Positions 24,549 through 36,900 of a stretch of DNA of 64,000 bases are shown in pieces (position 1 is the stretch's first letter; every line of letters begins with the position of its first letter). Where the stretch lies: the NCBI GenBank assembly GCA_015680685.1, contig MNCI01008066.1:739461-803460 (forward strand). The letters run 5' to 3'. The notes beneath the pieces are model-generated. The model searched no databases. It had not been told where the DNA came from and was given only the letters and a program-made list of their open reading frames with translations. Source of the stretch: Gnetum montanum. Its lineage: Eukaryota; Streptophyta; Gnetopsida; Gnetales; Gnetaceae. The translations under genes and the position numbers were made by a program.

Positions 24549-24850
24549 CAGACAGACGGACAGCACAACAGAGCTCTAACCTTATTAGTTGTTCATGGCG
24601 GTCTTTTGCGTTTAGCGCATTCACATCGCCGCTGGAATCCTAAACAACAGACACCATACACAAGATTGGGAATCGAAAAACATGAACACATTTGAATGTC
24701 CACTTTCTGTGTAGGGCTGTAAAGTATTGAACTTTCCGCTCAAGTGTAGATTCCTCGAGCGATTTTGATGTTCTGGGTACATTGATTTGCCCCAATTCTA
24801 AAGTTCGCGGAGGTAGATTTGGCAATTTCAGACACATACAAATACCTGCA

Positions 24851-25021
24851 ATGGCAACAAAAGATCCTCATCCTCAAGCTCCTGCTGATGCTGCTGCAAA
24901 ATGGATGGGCCTAATGGAGATTACAGGGATTCAGCATTTTCTGCAAGACATGCTACTTTTGAAGAAGCACCAACAACAGGAAGCTTTATTAGCAAGGAAG
25001 AAAACGGCCATAATTCTCTAA
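24851..25021 (+). CDS. Overlapping upstream ORF of DUF3537 gene
   Basis: An ATG at 24851 opens a 56-codon frame ending with TAA at 25019-25021. It begins 50 bp before the main ATG, in a different frame, and runs 120 bp into the main coding region. A ribosome starting here could not reinitiate at 24901. This layout usually lowers translation of the main protein unless the first ATG is skipped or transcription starts after it. No homology is known for the peptide. Confidence 0.4.
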   Translation: MATKDPHPQAPADAAAKWMGLMEITGIQHFLQDMLLLKKHQQQEALLARKKTAIIL

Positions 25022-28000
25022 AACAGCCATCATTGCTGCAGAAGCATTACAAGAGATTGAAATCCAGCAGAAAAGACGAGCTCAGGAAGTTCAGGACAAT
25101 TTTGCTGTGCTGGGGGCTTGACCAGTCATCTACGCCAAGGATTGTGATTGCATGGCTTGTGTTTGTAATTCTTGCCCTGGCATTACCTCTGCTAATTTGT
25201 GTGTTTGTGAACTGCAATGTGGAGCACAGATACTCTTCTTTTGATAAGCTGGTTCAGGTGCCAGAGACTGTTCTGGCTGCCATTGCCTTCCTCTGCTTTT
25301 CTCGCAAAGTCGGAAGATATGGTCTTCGGCAGTTCTTGTTCTTGGATCAGCTCTCTGATGACATGCCTACTGTCCAAAAGGGATATGTTATTGAACTTGA
25401 TGTAAGCACCGTAATTTGTTTGTTTTTGTTCTTCCTCCTTGGATTACTGCTGTGAAGTACATTTGATTTAAAATAAATAAATTAGACATTCCTGTTATCT
25501 AATTTTTAAGCAGTTGTAGTATCTAGTTTTTCGAACTTTTATGGTATAATCTTTTAATAATATTTGAAACTAAATGCATTTAATTACTTTTATCGATATT
25601 TTTTAGATTTATTACACAACACCACTTTTAAAAATCCTTTCACAGAATTTCTCTCGCAGAATATATCATAACTTAGGGGCGAAGTAGGTTTCTATGTCAA
25701 CATTACATTAATTAATTTTTTCAACCCCCATAGCCAAATCGAGTACTAGTGTAAGGAAACCTTTGAAGGTGCATTGAGTTTTCAACTTTGTCTATGCTGT
25801 TATTTGGATCATTCTCTTTCCTTTTTCTTGGTGATTGAAATTAGGTGTCTATTTGTCGTATGCAGAGAAGAAAATATTGTATATACTAAATGCCCGAATT
25901 ACAACATTTGTACCTGATTTAGTAACAGCTCTCCAGTCTTGTACATTTGGATCCAAATTCCCAATTGCCAAAAATTTCGTTTGGTACGTTGACTTGTACA
26001 GTGGGTGTGAAATCATTTTTCACTGGTCAGCACAGCTTCTTATTTGGGTGGGTCTGTGAACCTCTGATGTACTGGTTAGAGTGTTCTGTTAATAACTATG
26101 AGGATAAAAGCAGCTACACAGTCCATTGTAAAAACTATCATTAAATCACAAAAGTTGCTTGTACTTTGTCAAGACCAATTCCATAGGGCGGTGATAATTA
26201 AATTTTGTTTATGATTCAGAGTTACATTTTGTGCAGATAGATAGGGATGTAGTTTTTCGTAAAGGACAGATGTAAGAACTCATGGACCCTATTCCATTTT
26301 TGTTGGGAAGACACTAGAATGCCCCATTTTGCTGGGACAAGACTACAATGATAATGAGGAGATAAATTTTGAAATGATTCAAGAAAGGTTAATTATTTTT
26401 TCTTAGTTCTTCCCTTTTTTTCTGTTGTTTCTATGGCAGAGGTCATTCAAATTACTATCATGGATTCTACTGCCTTCCTTCGTTTTAGAGCTGGTTCACA
26501 AATCTATATGGTTGCAGTCGGTGACAGTAAATATCCCGTACGTACATAACAGAATGATTGGGAATGCAATAATATTTGTCGCAATTATGCTTTCATGGAT
26601 TTACAGAACAGGGGTGTTCTTGTTGGTCTCTCTTCTTTTCCGGTTGACATGTCATCTCCAGATCCTGAGATTCGAGGGATATAAAACTCTTTTAGAGGAA
26701 CATGAGTCTGATGTAGTCAGATTATTGAAGGAACACATGAGAATCAGGCACCAGTTATTTCTGACCAGTCATCGCTTCCGCATGTTCATGGTGGCGTCCC
26801 TGCTCACAATAACTCTGAGCCAATTGATTGCACTTGTTCTGATACTGTCTACCAAAACAGTAATGAACTTTTTCAATGCTGGCGATTTGGTGGTAGGTAT
26901 TAAGTTATAAATTTTTTTGTTTTAATGGCTTCTTGGCAGAAGGTTTTGCATGGTATGACTTGGAATCAGTTGATCTGTTTTGAATTGGCAGGGTATTTTC
27001 TTTTTTAAATAGTGGAACTCTTTCTATTTTTCTGGGTGATCAATGTACATCACTATGGTTGGTAAGGGATAAGAACGTAAGAATATATTAAATAGCCTGT
27101 TAGTAATTGATAATTCATTCAACGTTGTCTTCACTAGGATGGCTGGAGCACGGTAGAATTTCTTTCTTTTTGGGCATTTAATATTTTCACCGTTTTAAAG
27201 GCAAAGGCACATGTGCTTTGGTAGACGGCTTATCCAAACTCTCATCTTAGTCCTTAAGATATTTAATTTATCAAAAATCTCATTTTCACTTAAAAGCATT
27301 AAGAGGGTTGAAAATGTAGAACCCATGATGTTTACTTAGAACCTTCAACCTTAGCAAAACCAAACGTATCCCAAATCAGCATAAGAAAAGAAAGTATAGC
27401 AAATGAAGCTCAGATTCCTAGCTAATGAGTTTTCAGGAAACACAGAAGGAAGAGTACTAAGTATAAAGAAATAAAATTGTAGTCCTGATCTTGGCGCTTT
27501 TATCTCATAACATAAGGTAACCTGGTAAGGTAGACACAGGATTAAGTTATGATTAATAAATAAATTTGCAGTATGATCAAATGTCATTTTGGAGAAAAAT
27601 ATCCATAAAAAAGAATATTTACTATTGATAAGAACCTAAGTCACAGGTCTGATTCTAGTGGCACCGCTGAATTGAGTTATGAACCAAAACAAATTACCTA
27701 TAACGAGGTCTGATTCTAGTGGCACCGCCGAATTGAGTTATGAACCAAAAAATTACCTATAAAGATGTCTAAAGGTGGTATATGGTCGAATTGAGTTATG
27801 AACCAAAAAAATTACCTATAAAGATGTCTAAAGGTGGTATATGGTCCAAAAAAGTCTCAATGAGGAAAAGTAAAAATTCAGTTTCATTAATCTACCTCTT
27901 AAGTGATTATGGTGATGGTGATGAGTGAACAGGTATGTTCAGCAGTTGAGGTGACAGGCTGCTTGCTGTGCTTGGTGTGGGCAGCCAAAATCACACACAG

Positions 28001-28506
28001 GGCTCAGGCAGTGGTATCAGTTGCAAGCACATGGCATTCTCTACGCACCTGCACCACTCATGGAGCATATTACTCATCCAAGGCTAAGCTACCCCACTTT
28101 TTGGCATCGGCAGAAGAAGAAAATGAGGATCCCAGCAGCATCAACCCTTTTTCAATACCAGCATTAGACGACTCTGATTCAGACTCAAACTCATCAGAGG
28201 TTTTCTATATGATCCCTTCCAAGGAGGCATTGGCCGACTTCCAGATGCGCCAATCTTTCGGTCAGTTTAGTTTGCAATTCAAAAACTTGAATCTGTAAAA
28301 AGGGTAGTTTTCTTATGAAAATGAATATAATTTCTGACAAACCCTGTGTGTTTTGCTGCTGTTCATGTGCAGTTACATATATTCAGCACAACAGAGGTGG
28401 AATCACATTGTTTGGCTTTGTGTTAGACCGTGGATTGCTTTATGCTCTGTTTGCCTTCGAATTTTCTCTGGTCATGTGGATTATCAGCAAAACAATGTCA
28501 GTGTAG
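24901..28506 (+). CDS. DUF3537-family multi-pass membrane protein
   Basis: Four exons join in frame: 24901-25401, 26440-26892, 27933-28260 and 28373-28506 (471 codons plus stop), all with GT-AG introns of 1038, 1040 and 112 bp. The start ATG 24901 is the first in the conserved frame. The product matches the plant DUF3537 family of Arabidopsis At3g20300/At4g22270 type. Landmarks are RYGLRQFLFLDQL (exon 1), CHLQILRFEGY and EHMRIRHQLFLTSHRFR (exon 2), VWAAKITHRAQAV (exon 3) and HNRGGITLFGFVLDRGLLY (exon 4). Hydrophobic segments lie at about residues 80-102, 119-133, 172-190, 215-243 and 283-305, with two more near the C-terminus. An acidic serine-rich linker (DDSDSDSNSS) sits in exon 3. Some annotations call the family ligand-gated channel-like, but its molecular function is not established. 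The length is normal and no key block is broken, so this is probably a functional gene. Confidence 0.9.
27646..27852 (+). repeat. Compound tandem duplication in DUF3537 intron 2
   Basis: A 61-bp unit starting GGTCTGATTCTAGTGG is repeated (27646 and 27707). Part of it, from GAATTGAGTTATGAACC, is then repeated again with a new 58-bp unit ending GGTGGTATATGGTC (27730 and 27788). Two overlapping duplication steps can be read. Confidence 0.85.
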
Positions 28507-29750
28507 TTCGTGCAAACACATTTCAATTTTCCGTTAGCTTCATATTCTTTAGTTTGATTTTACATGGTGTTATGTACATGTAAGCATTCATTGGGTAATT
28601 TCTGAATGGCTTTGTATTCAGAAATAATTGATTGATGTAAGCATATCTAAATGGGAAAGGTGAAGCTACTAGGGAATTAGAGTACGAGAATGAAGTGAAC
28701 TAGAGGTGAGGGGTTCGTGTGAAAGAAGCCATGAAGCCATAAAGGTTGAAAAGGAACATAGAATATGGAAAAGGGCAAAATAAAGGAAACTTTTGAGCAA
28801 ATACTTCATTAAAATTCAACTCCCTTGAAAGCACTTATGGATTCATGGGTGCCCTTGACTTGACTCCTTCAATTTAATGCAACTTCTAACAATTTACTCC
28901 TATATATGAAACTGAAATTTTTCACTTACGATAATTTTTTTAAAATTTATAATTCATTGCAACCCAATGGAATTGAACGTGTGACTTAGGGTTACCAACC
29001 CAAAACTCTTACCACTAAGATGACACCTCATTTATATATACATTTAGATATAAGGCATTCCTTCTCACAGAGATAATGGGCTTAATATAATTAAAACACA
29101 AAGCTAAGAAGTAACTAGTTTAGATATATTTAAGATATATATATATATTATTTGGCCAAGAGCATGTTTTATATTTTTCAAATTAAGAAATCTAAAATCA
29201 AGACCAATGACAATTTAGCTATCTCGTAATTGACCCCTTGACCATAACCCTCTTCCTTAGTTATTACAATGAAAAAAACCCATGACCAAGAAAGCTACCT
29301 CACTATTACGATGATAAAATTATTTTACCGTGATAGAAAGACTCTTGGACAAGGTTCGTAGTTGGCCTCCCAACCAAAATAAAAAGATTTTTCACCTTAA
29401 AACTTTATTAAACAAAGAATAAAATGATCTCGTCAAACCATATTTATTGATAATTTTATTGATAATTTCTCCTTTTAAGATGATGAGATCATTGAGTTGT
29501 GGCCATCATGTTTGAACTTGCATAAAAATCCTTCAAGCATGGTTTGATAAAGCCTCTGTCATTCAATTAGCAACCTCTATTCATAGAAACACACTTGAAC
29601 ATGATAATTCCTTTTTAACTTTGTCCTTTCCAAACTAATACTTAACCTCAATATGCTTTGACATACCATGCAACATGTGTTGTTGTGCTATAAGTATACT
29701 TAACATGCTAACCACCATTATCTCAACTCAACTATTCACGCTAAGTCACT
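28507..29750. other. Intergenic region downstream of DUF3537 gene
   Basis: AT-rich sequence without supported coding frames. It should hold the gene's 3' end; an AATAAT-type poly(A) signal candidate lies at about 28622. Nothing else is recognised. Confidence 0.4.
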
Positions 29751-29759
29751 ATCCACCAT

Positions 29760-30600
29760 CATCTCAACTCAACTGTCCACATTAAGTTGAAACTAATCAA
29801 ATAATTTGAGAAGCCATAAAATGTGTTGCAATATACCTACCATGGAAATGCACTCAGCCTCATAGATGAAAGAGGGATTGCTGTCTATTTTTTGGACTTC
29901 CAATAACCAGGATTTTCTCCATAAAGATGATCATCCCAATGTAAATGCTGCCTCTCCAGTTAGCATCATAATAACAATGTAGATCATCATTTTCTTTGGT
30001 GAATTTAAAACCATAATTCATGTTATCATAGACATATTTGACTATATGCTTAACAATTGAGTGATCTTCTTAGATTCTGTAATAAATATGCTCATAGAAG
30101 TAGCAAACTCAATGTTAGGCCTTGTTACAGGAATTTCAGTACACCAATCATGGACTTGTAAAGTAAAGCATCAATCCTTCTTAAATAACCTTTATTCTCC
30201 AATTTGAATTTGTAAGGCAAAGGTATAGGCATAACCTTCGAATTTAGGAGTCCATGTTTTCTCAACTATAACCTCTGCAAACTTGGTTTGATACACCATC
30301 CTGTGTTTTTCCTCTTGCTCAACTTGTGTGCCAAAAAAACATTTTAGGATGCCCCGGTCCTCAAACTCGGATAGCATCTCCTTAAGTCATCAATCGGCTT
30401 ATCCATTGTAAAAATACCAAGTCAACTTCATAGAGTAGAATCAAAATAAAATCTGGTCCAACATATTTAACATTTAGTGTGGGCTCAACAATACATGAAT
30501 TATATCCTCTCTTCACAAAATAATCATTAATTTATTTGAACCAGGCTTGAGTGAACTTTTAACATAACATTAATCAATTTCAAAGAGGGCAAACATGATG
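29760..30600 (-). pseudogene. Ty1/copia reverse transcriptase-RNase H remnant
   Basis: On the minus strand the fragments MLSEFEDRGILKCFFGTQVE, LENKGYLRRIDALLYKSMIG and YGFKFTKENDD, followed by YYDANW, match the C-terminal RT and RNase H of copia elements in order. They are scattered over frames with many stops. No LTR was found, so this is an isolated fragment between the two convergent genes. Confidence 0.75.
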
Positions 30601-30967
30601 CAAAATGCAGTGTAAAAACTCCATATTCTTATAATCACAAATAGTACCCGTTCAAGTTATACTTACCCAAAAAGCAACCAATACAAAAACAAAAAACAAA
30701 AAACAAAAAGAAAAATCCAAAAAGACTTGTATACAAATTTATGTAGAACACTTAGTAGGTGCCAACATCTATATCGCTATTAATGGTATTTTTTGAATAT
30801 CTCTATAGTTGTTCCTTGAACATAATCGTCTAAACTTATTTGACCGAGTTAAACAAATATTCAAATACTACTATCGTAAACTATTTCATGATGAGGTAAC
30901 CACTACTAATGTCTTAATCAGAACGTTTGAGGCAAAACAGATCACAAAGAGAACTACTTCATACTGA

Positions 30968-33900
30968 CTACTCTATCAAATCAGGTGCATAGCGTCTCGC
31001 AATAGTTTCTAGTTGTTCTGGAAACGGTTTTGTCCGCTGCTCTCCCAAATGCTTGACCATCTGTGACCAACGTTTCCGGCACGTACCACCAGATCTGTAC
31101 AAAAAGGCAAATATGTCAAAATCTCAAATAGTCATAGCCTATGTATGCATGTATTATTTAATATAAATGAAGTTCACTCCTACCTCCCTGCCACCAGCCT
31201 GTTCCAGTCAACTGCTTCCGCATCAGACGCACCTGCCTCACCTAAACTGCAATTTTATTTAGCTCTCATTAGCCTCCACAGTTAATTCTCTTTGAATCTA
31301 TTTAAAATAATATTCAGTCAAAGCCTCTCAAAATAGGAAAAGGGGGAAACAGAGAAACCCCACTGCAAACAAGAGGGAATTGAATATATGTTATTTTTTA
31401 ACAAAATGACCAATGTATTATTTTCAATGAATATAAAGCAAGAATTTAGGTATAAGGGTACTATCTATGAATTTATAGACATAAAAGATCATCATCATCA
31501 TCCTAGCATTGTCTCAACAAAATGAGATAAGTTACACGAGTTCTCTTTCACCATTAGCCTCTACGAAGATGTACATATGAAACATGACCGGTACCAATTA
31601 TGCATTTGCCAATGTTACAGCAATTTAAATAAAATTTGGTGTGCATGTAAATTCTCAAGACTTGATATGAACGCACTTGTTAAACAACTGGAAATGACAT
31701 TAGCAATTACGCATTTGCCAGTGTTACAGTAATCTAAATAACATTGGCTGTGCAAGTAAATTCTCAAGACTTTATATGAATGCACTTGTTAAACAACTAG
31801 AATTGACTAGCAAACTGCCTCTAAACAGTGCGGGAAAACAATCAGCATCCTTCTAAATATAAAATATCAAAAGAAATGAGAAATGATTAAAACAATTCCA
31901 TCTGACTTTTTAAACTGTGAGAACACAAACTAATGCAGTATGCTGGGCATACAGAATTCAGAGGAATTGAAAATAAATACAGTAATTGTGGAAAATGATG
32001 AGTAGACATTCCACAAATTTAGGAGATNGTAATCACATGGGAAAATAACTTTTACTTTGCAGGTGACATTGATACGTGAGTTTCCCCATTGCTGTGCGTG
32101 AATCTATCAAGAACACCCGTACTGTAACCAATATCAGATGGCATAGAAGAAAAATTTATGAGACTACTGCTGAGTCTTCTGTGCTTAGTGGCATTGGCCA
32201 AACAACAGTCACTTACTGTTTCCAAGGTACAATTTGTGTCCAGGGACTAGATGACCCGGCAGGGCAAAATCTTACAAATTTGTCAATATATCCTTGGCAT
32301 GCTTTCCTTTCTTTGAATTAGCATAATGTCCTTAATAGAGTTGTACACTCCCCTGGTAATAAAAGACCAATATCCATAACATTTTGAAGTGGACGTGCTT
32401 TTTCTACGACAAATGTATGAACGCAAGTTTATAACATTAAATTACATCCATACCAAATTTCAAAAGGCAAACTACAGCTACATGACATGAACATATATAT
32501 TTTTGAGGGAAATCGGAATGCCCGAAGGAAAACCCTATGCAAAATGCAAATACATCCTAAAACTCACAATGATGACTTGTGTGGCCTGGATTCTACCATG
32601 TAGACAATCATCCAGATGAGTTGTTGCTTAAGCTAAATGAGTTGCTGCTTAATCCCAGTTGATCTCTTACCTATTCAAACTTCACTTTGCCAAGTGGCTT
32701 TAAGAGGATGTATATGACCTGCTCAGCTGTTGGGATGTATTGCAGTTCAATCACCTGGTTGTGAACCAGTTCATGTATCTTGTAGATCTTCATGTCAATG
32801 TGTCTTGTATGATCGTGACCAACAAGGTTCTTGGTTCATTGGCCCCTTATGCATGAAGTCAAGGAAAGCTAGTAACCTCCCTATACGCTCTAATTCTTTC
32901 CTTGCTTTTGAGCAAGCTTTGTATTCTGCTTCTACTGAGGAATCTGCAACTGTCTTCTAACTCCTGGATCTCCAAAAGACTCTGAAAGATCCCAAGAAAG
33001 TCAAGTAACCTAATATTGATTGATTTGTGTCCAAACATCCAGTATAGTCTGAGTCTAAATATTGTTGCAATATTAGGTCATTGTTTCTCTTGAATACTAG
33101 TCCAAAACCCTTTGTCTTCTTGAGATGTCTTAGCATATGTAACATTGCATTAGAATGACTTGTCTTGGGTCTAGCCATGCATCTTGCAAGTATTCCAATG
33201 ACATATGATATGTCAGACCTGGTGTTAATGAAACAGATTAGGCTTCCAATATGCTGCATCTGCATTTGAAGAGTCAGCATTGCCTTTTAATCTTAAATTT
33301 TGTTCCATTGGAGTTGAGACTGTTTTAGTTTCTTCATTTCAAGTTTCTCTGAAAAATAACTAATGTACTTCTTCTGCTTGAGTATGATTCGGTTTTCATT
33401 TTAAAGTACAGCAAATCCTAGGTAATATCTCATCAGCCCTAAATTAATGATCTCAAATTCTTCCTCTTCACCTCTTCAATACTTATTTTACTATTACCTG
33501 TGACAAAGAAGTCCACATATGCAAGGAGAAATGTGTTTCTTCGATTTGTGCATTTGATGAACAAGGTTGCATCCACATCCTATTAGGGCCCATCAACAAT
33601 AACAAATTAGAAATGGGAAAAAAAGATTTGCATTGAAAGAACTAGAATCAGCAAGGAAAATTTTTGGCATGAAAATCAAAAGGGATAGAAAGAGCAACTT
33701 CTTGTGTTAAGTCAAGAAGAATGCATTTCCAGAGAATTAGACAGATTTGGTATACGTCATCCCCTTTTGCCCATCATTTCAAGTTATGCAAAAATTATTC
33801 TCCCAAAACATCAGTAGAAAAGGCACAAATGGAAGCTATAACTTATAACCCTGCAGTTGGTTCAAAAATGTATGCTATTGTCTGAATGAGGCCTGATATA

Positions 33901-36900
33901 GATCAAGCTATTGGAGTTGTAAGCAGATTCATGAGTAATCCAAATTGGACACATGGGACTGCAGCAAAATGGATTTTGCAATATTTAAAGGAAACTCAGC
34001 CTTACAAGCTACAGTTTTGAGTACAAGAGCTACATCTAACAGGTTTTATTGATGTAAATTTTGCTGGTAATTTGGGAACTAGGTGGTCTACCACAAGTTA
34101 TACATTTATCTTTGGTAGAGTTATTTGCTTGTTGTCAAGGTTATAAACAATAATAATTTGTCCACTACAGAGGCTGAATATGTATCACTGGCAGAAGCTT
34201 TTAAAGAGATGCTGTAACTTTATAGTTTTCTAACCTCTTTTGGCCATTATTAAACAAAAGAATTATCATGCATTTCATGACAGACAAAGAGCAATCTTGG
34301 TGCCCAAAAATCTAGCTTATCTTGTTAGGACAAAACACATAGATATAAAGTATCATTTCATTAAAGATATCATTGAAAATTGATGGTGAATGTGCAAAAA
34401 ATTCACACCATGAAAATTGTTGCCAGCCGGCAGAAACAGCCTGACAAAGACAGTGACAATTTAGAAACAAGTTTTCTGCAGAAAGCAGCTCCAACTTGCA
34501 GAAACATGAGTTTAATTGAAATTGAAAAGCAATGCAGTTCTTGTTCATGAAGACTGAAAAGGCCCTTTTGTTGTTTTTAAAAGGTCATGTCCCTTGTAAT
34601 ACATTATGTTATTTTTGTAATGTTAAATTCTATGATATAAAGGGGAATCTAGAAGATTCCAAAATAAATATTAAAAATTAAATTAGAATTTATCCAAAAG
34701 GAAGATTGGTGGTATGTGTTCAGTATGCTTGTTGGGGTTTGAATGCATACTGTACTTGAAGATTGATCTGCCCTGGAGAGCTCTAAATTATTTTCCAGCA
34801 GTTTTTCCCTTCAAGGTTTTCAACGTAAATCTTAATGTTTTGATTCTCATTTTTTCTTTTAATTTCTTTTTTGCAGTTTTGTTTCAGCATTGTTTTGCAT
34901 CTGTTAAGCTTCATGTAAATTATTACTTACAACCATTAGTTTCATAACCATATGTGACGATTTGTAATCATCCATAGTGGAAGATCATAACGTTAAGCCT
35001 TGAAACGTCATAGTTCTCCTACAAATCAAAGAGAAGAACATTGTGTTATGGTGAAGGAGGAAGTGAGAAAGAAGATAAGAAGTGAAACTATGAAAATGAG
35101 AGACATATGAAGAAGAAAATGAAGTAAGTAGTGAACAAACATCGTGAGAAAGTTGAACATGGATAAGAATAGTTCATGGAGGTTACAATGAACCATCTTC
35201 GTAACTTATGACAAATATTGTAGACCCAATAGTCGAAGATGTCATACAAGCACCTTTACCAAAGAAGTAAAGGTGCTAAGTCAACTCATGAGTGAGTTGG
35301 GATCCAGTTTCCTAAATAGGAAGAGAAGATCCAGAGTTAAGCCAAGCGTAAGCCTAATCCAGTTTCTTAAATAAGAATAGAAGATCACCCAGAAGGCTCC
35401 ATTGGAGTAAAATGAAGCTACAAAGAAGTGTAGCTAAGTCATACCCAAAATTCATATATTTATAAGTTGGCCAAGGATGACTACAATCTTCATTGTAAGA
35501 ACAACAATCATCACAATAAAAAATTGTAATTTAAATATATATTGTTCATAAAGCACTTTTTAGTTATAAGATTTGTTACAAAAAGAACAAGTTGACTAAT
35601 CATGAAGTTATGTTCCTAACCACAAAATTCTTGGGTAATTAAAGTTGTCAAGAGACATAAGATCAAACTCTAACATGGTATCAGAGCAAGGTTGTGGTTA
35701 AGGAAAGTAGTGATCAAAGACATAACTGAATAACAGTTGGAGAAGAAACTCAGTTGGGAAGAAATAGTTAAACTGAAATGACGTTACCTCATCAATTGTA
35801 ATCGCTGAGTGGAATGATAAATAGAGAACAAAGTATGGAGTTGATCAGGGCAACAGAGAAGATCCAGGTTGAACAAAAAGATGAGAGACGATATAACTCT
35901 AGAGAATGGAGAAGATTCATGAGGAATTGATAAGTTCCAGAAGTACAATTGATGAAGCCCTCTTACATCTCACGAAATATCAGGAAGCGTCTGCCAATCA
36001 AAGACAAAGTCCTCTGGTAGACCATCGCCTAGAATACACCATGTATATGCTACACAAAAAGGGGGATAAGTTGGACAATCTTCAGAATTTTGTAACAGAT
36101 CAAGGAGTTAAAAGGTGCAACAAAATCACTCCAGCAAGTCTAAGAATCAATACTGTGGTCAGAATGTCAGATATCGTACACTGCAACTAAAGACCCATGA
36201 ACAAATCATGGAACTTATTTCAAAGTTTCCCCAAAAGAAGCCCTATTCCCCAAATTCATCACATCAAAATTTGAGACAACCCAAACATTATCTAAATGAG
36301 TTAAACTGAATTGACTTCACTTAGCATACAAAAGACAAGGTGCCTTCTTTAGGCCATATAATAACTTTGTCACTTTACATACATGCTTTTGTCTTTCAAC
36401 ATCAAATCCCTTTGGCTAAGACATGTAGATATCCATTATAGAATGTTGTCTTTATCTCAAGGTTTTGTATCTTCCACCTTTTGATGCAGCCAATGCAACA
36501 ATAGTTTGAATGGTCTACATTTAGCTTTCAATGGAAAAACTTGTTTGTAGTCAATGTCATGCTTGACTTGTGAAATTTACAGGTATTAAGTGTTCCATCT
36601 AAGTGAAATTTGTCTCAAAAGACCCACTTGTTTCTTACCACTTTCCTACCAAGTTATTGGAGATAGTGTGAGATGTGTCCTCATGTAGACCATCAATTCT
36701 GCTCTCAATTTTACATTTCATATCATGTTTAATTTAGAGTCATGTAATGTTTTTAGTTTTCAAGGTTACAAGTCATAAGAAGTCATAAGAGTTAGCATTT
36801 AATTTCTAAAGTTTGAAGTTTATGTTTTATTTGATGTAAGTGCATGTGCACACTTCACTTTCTGTAATGGATCATTGATCCCACATGTAATCCTCATCAA

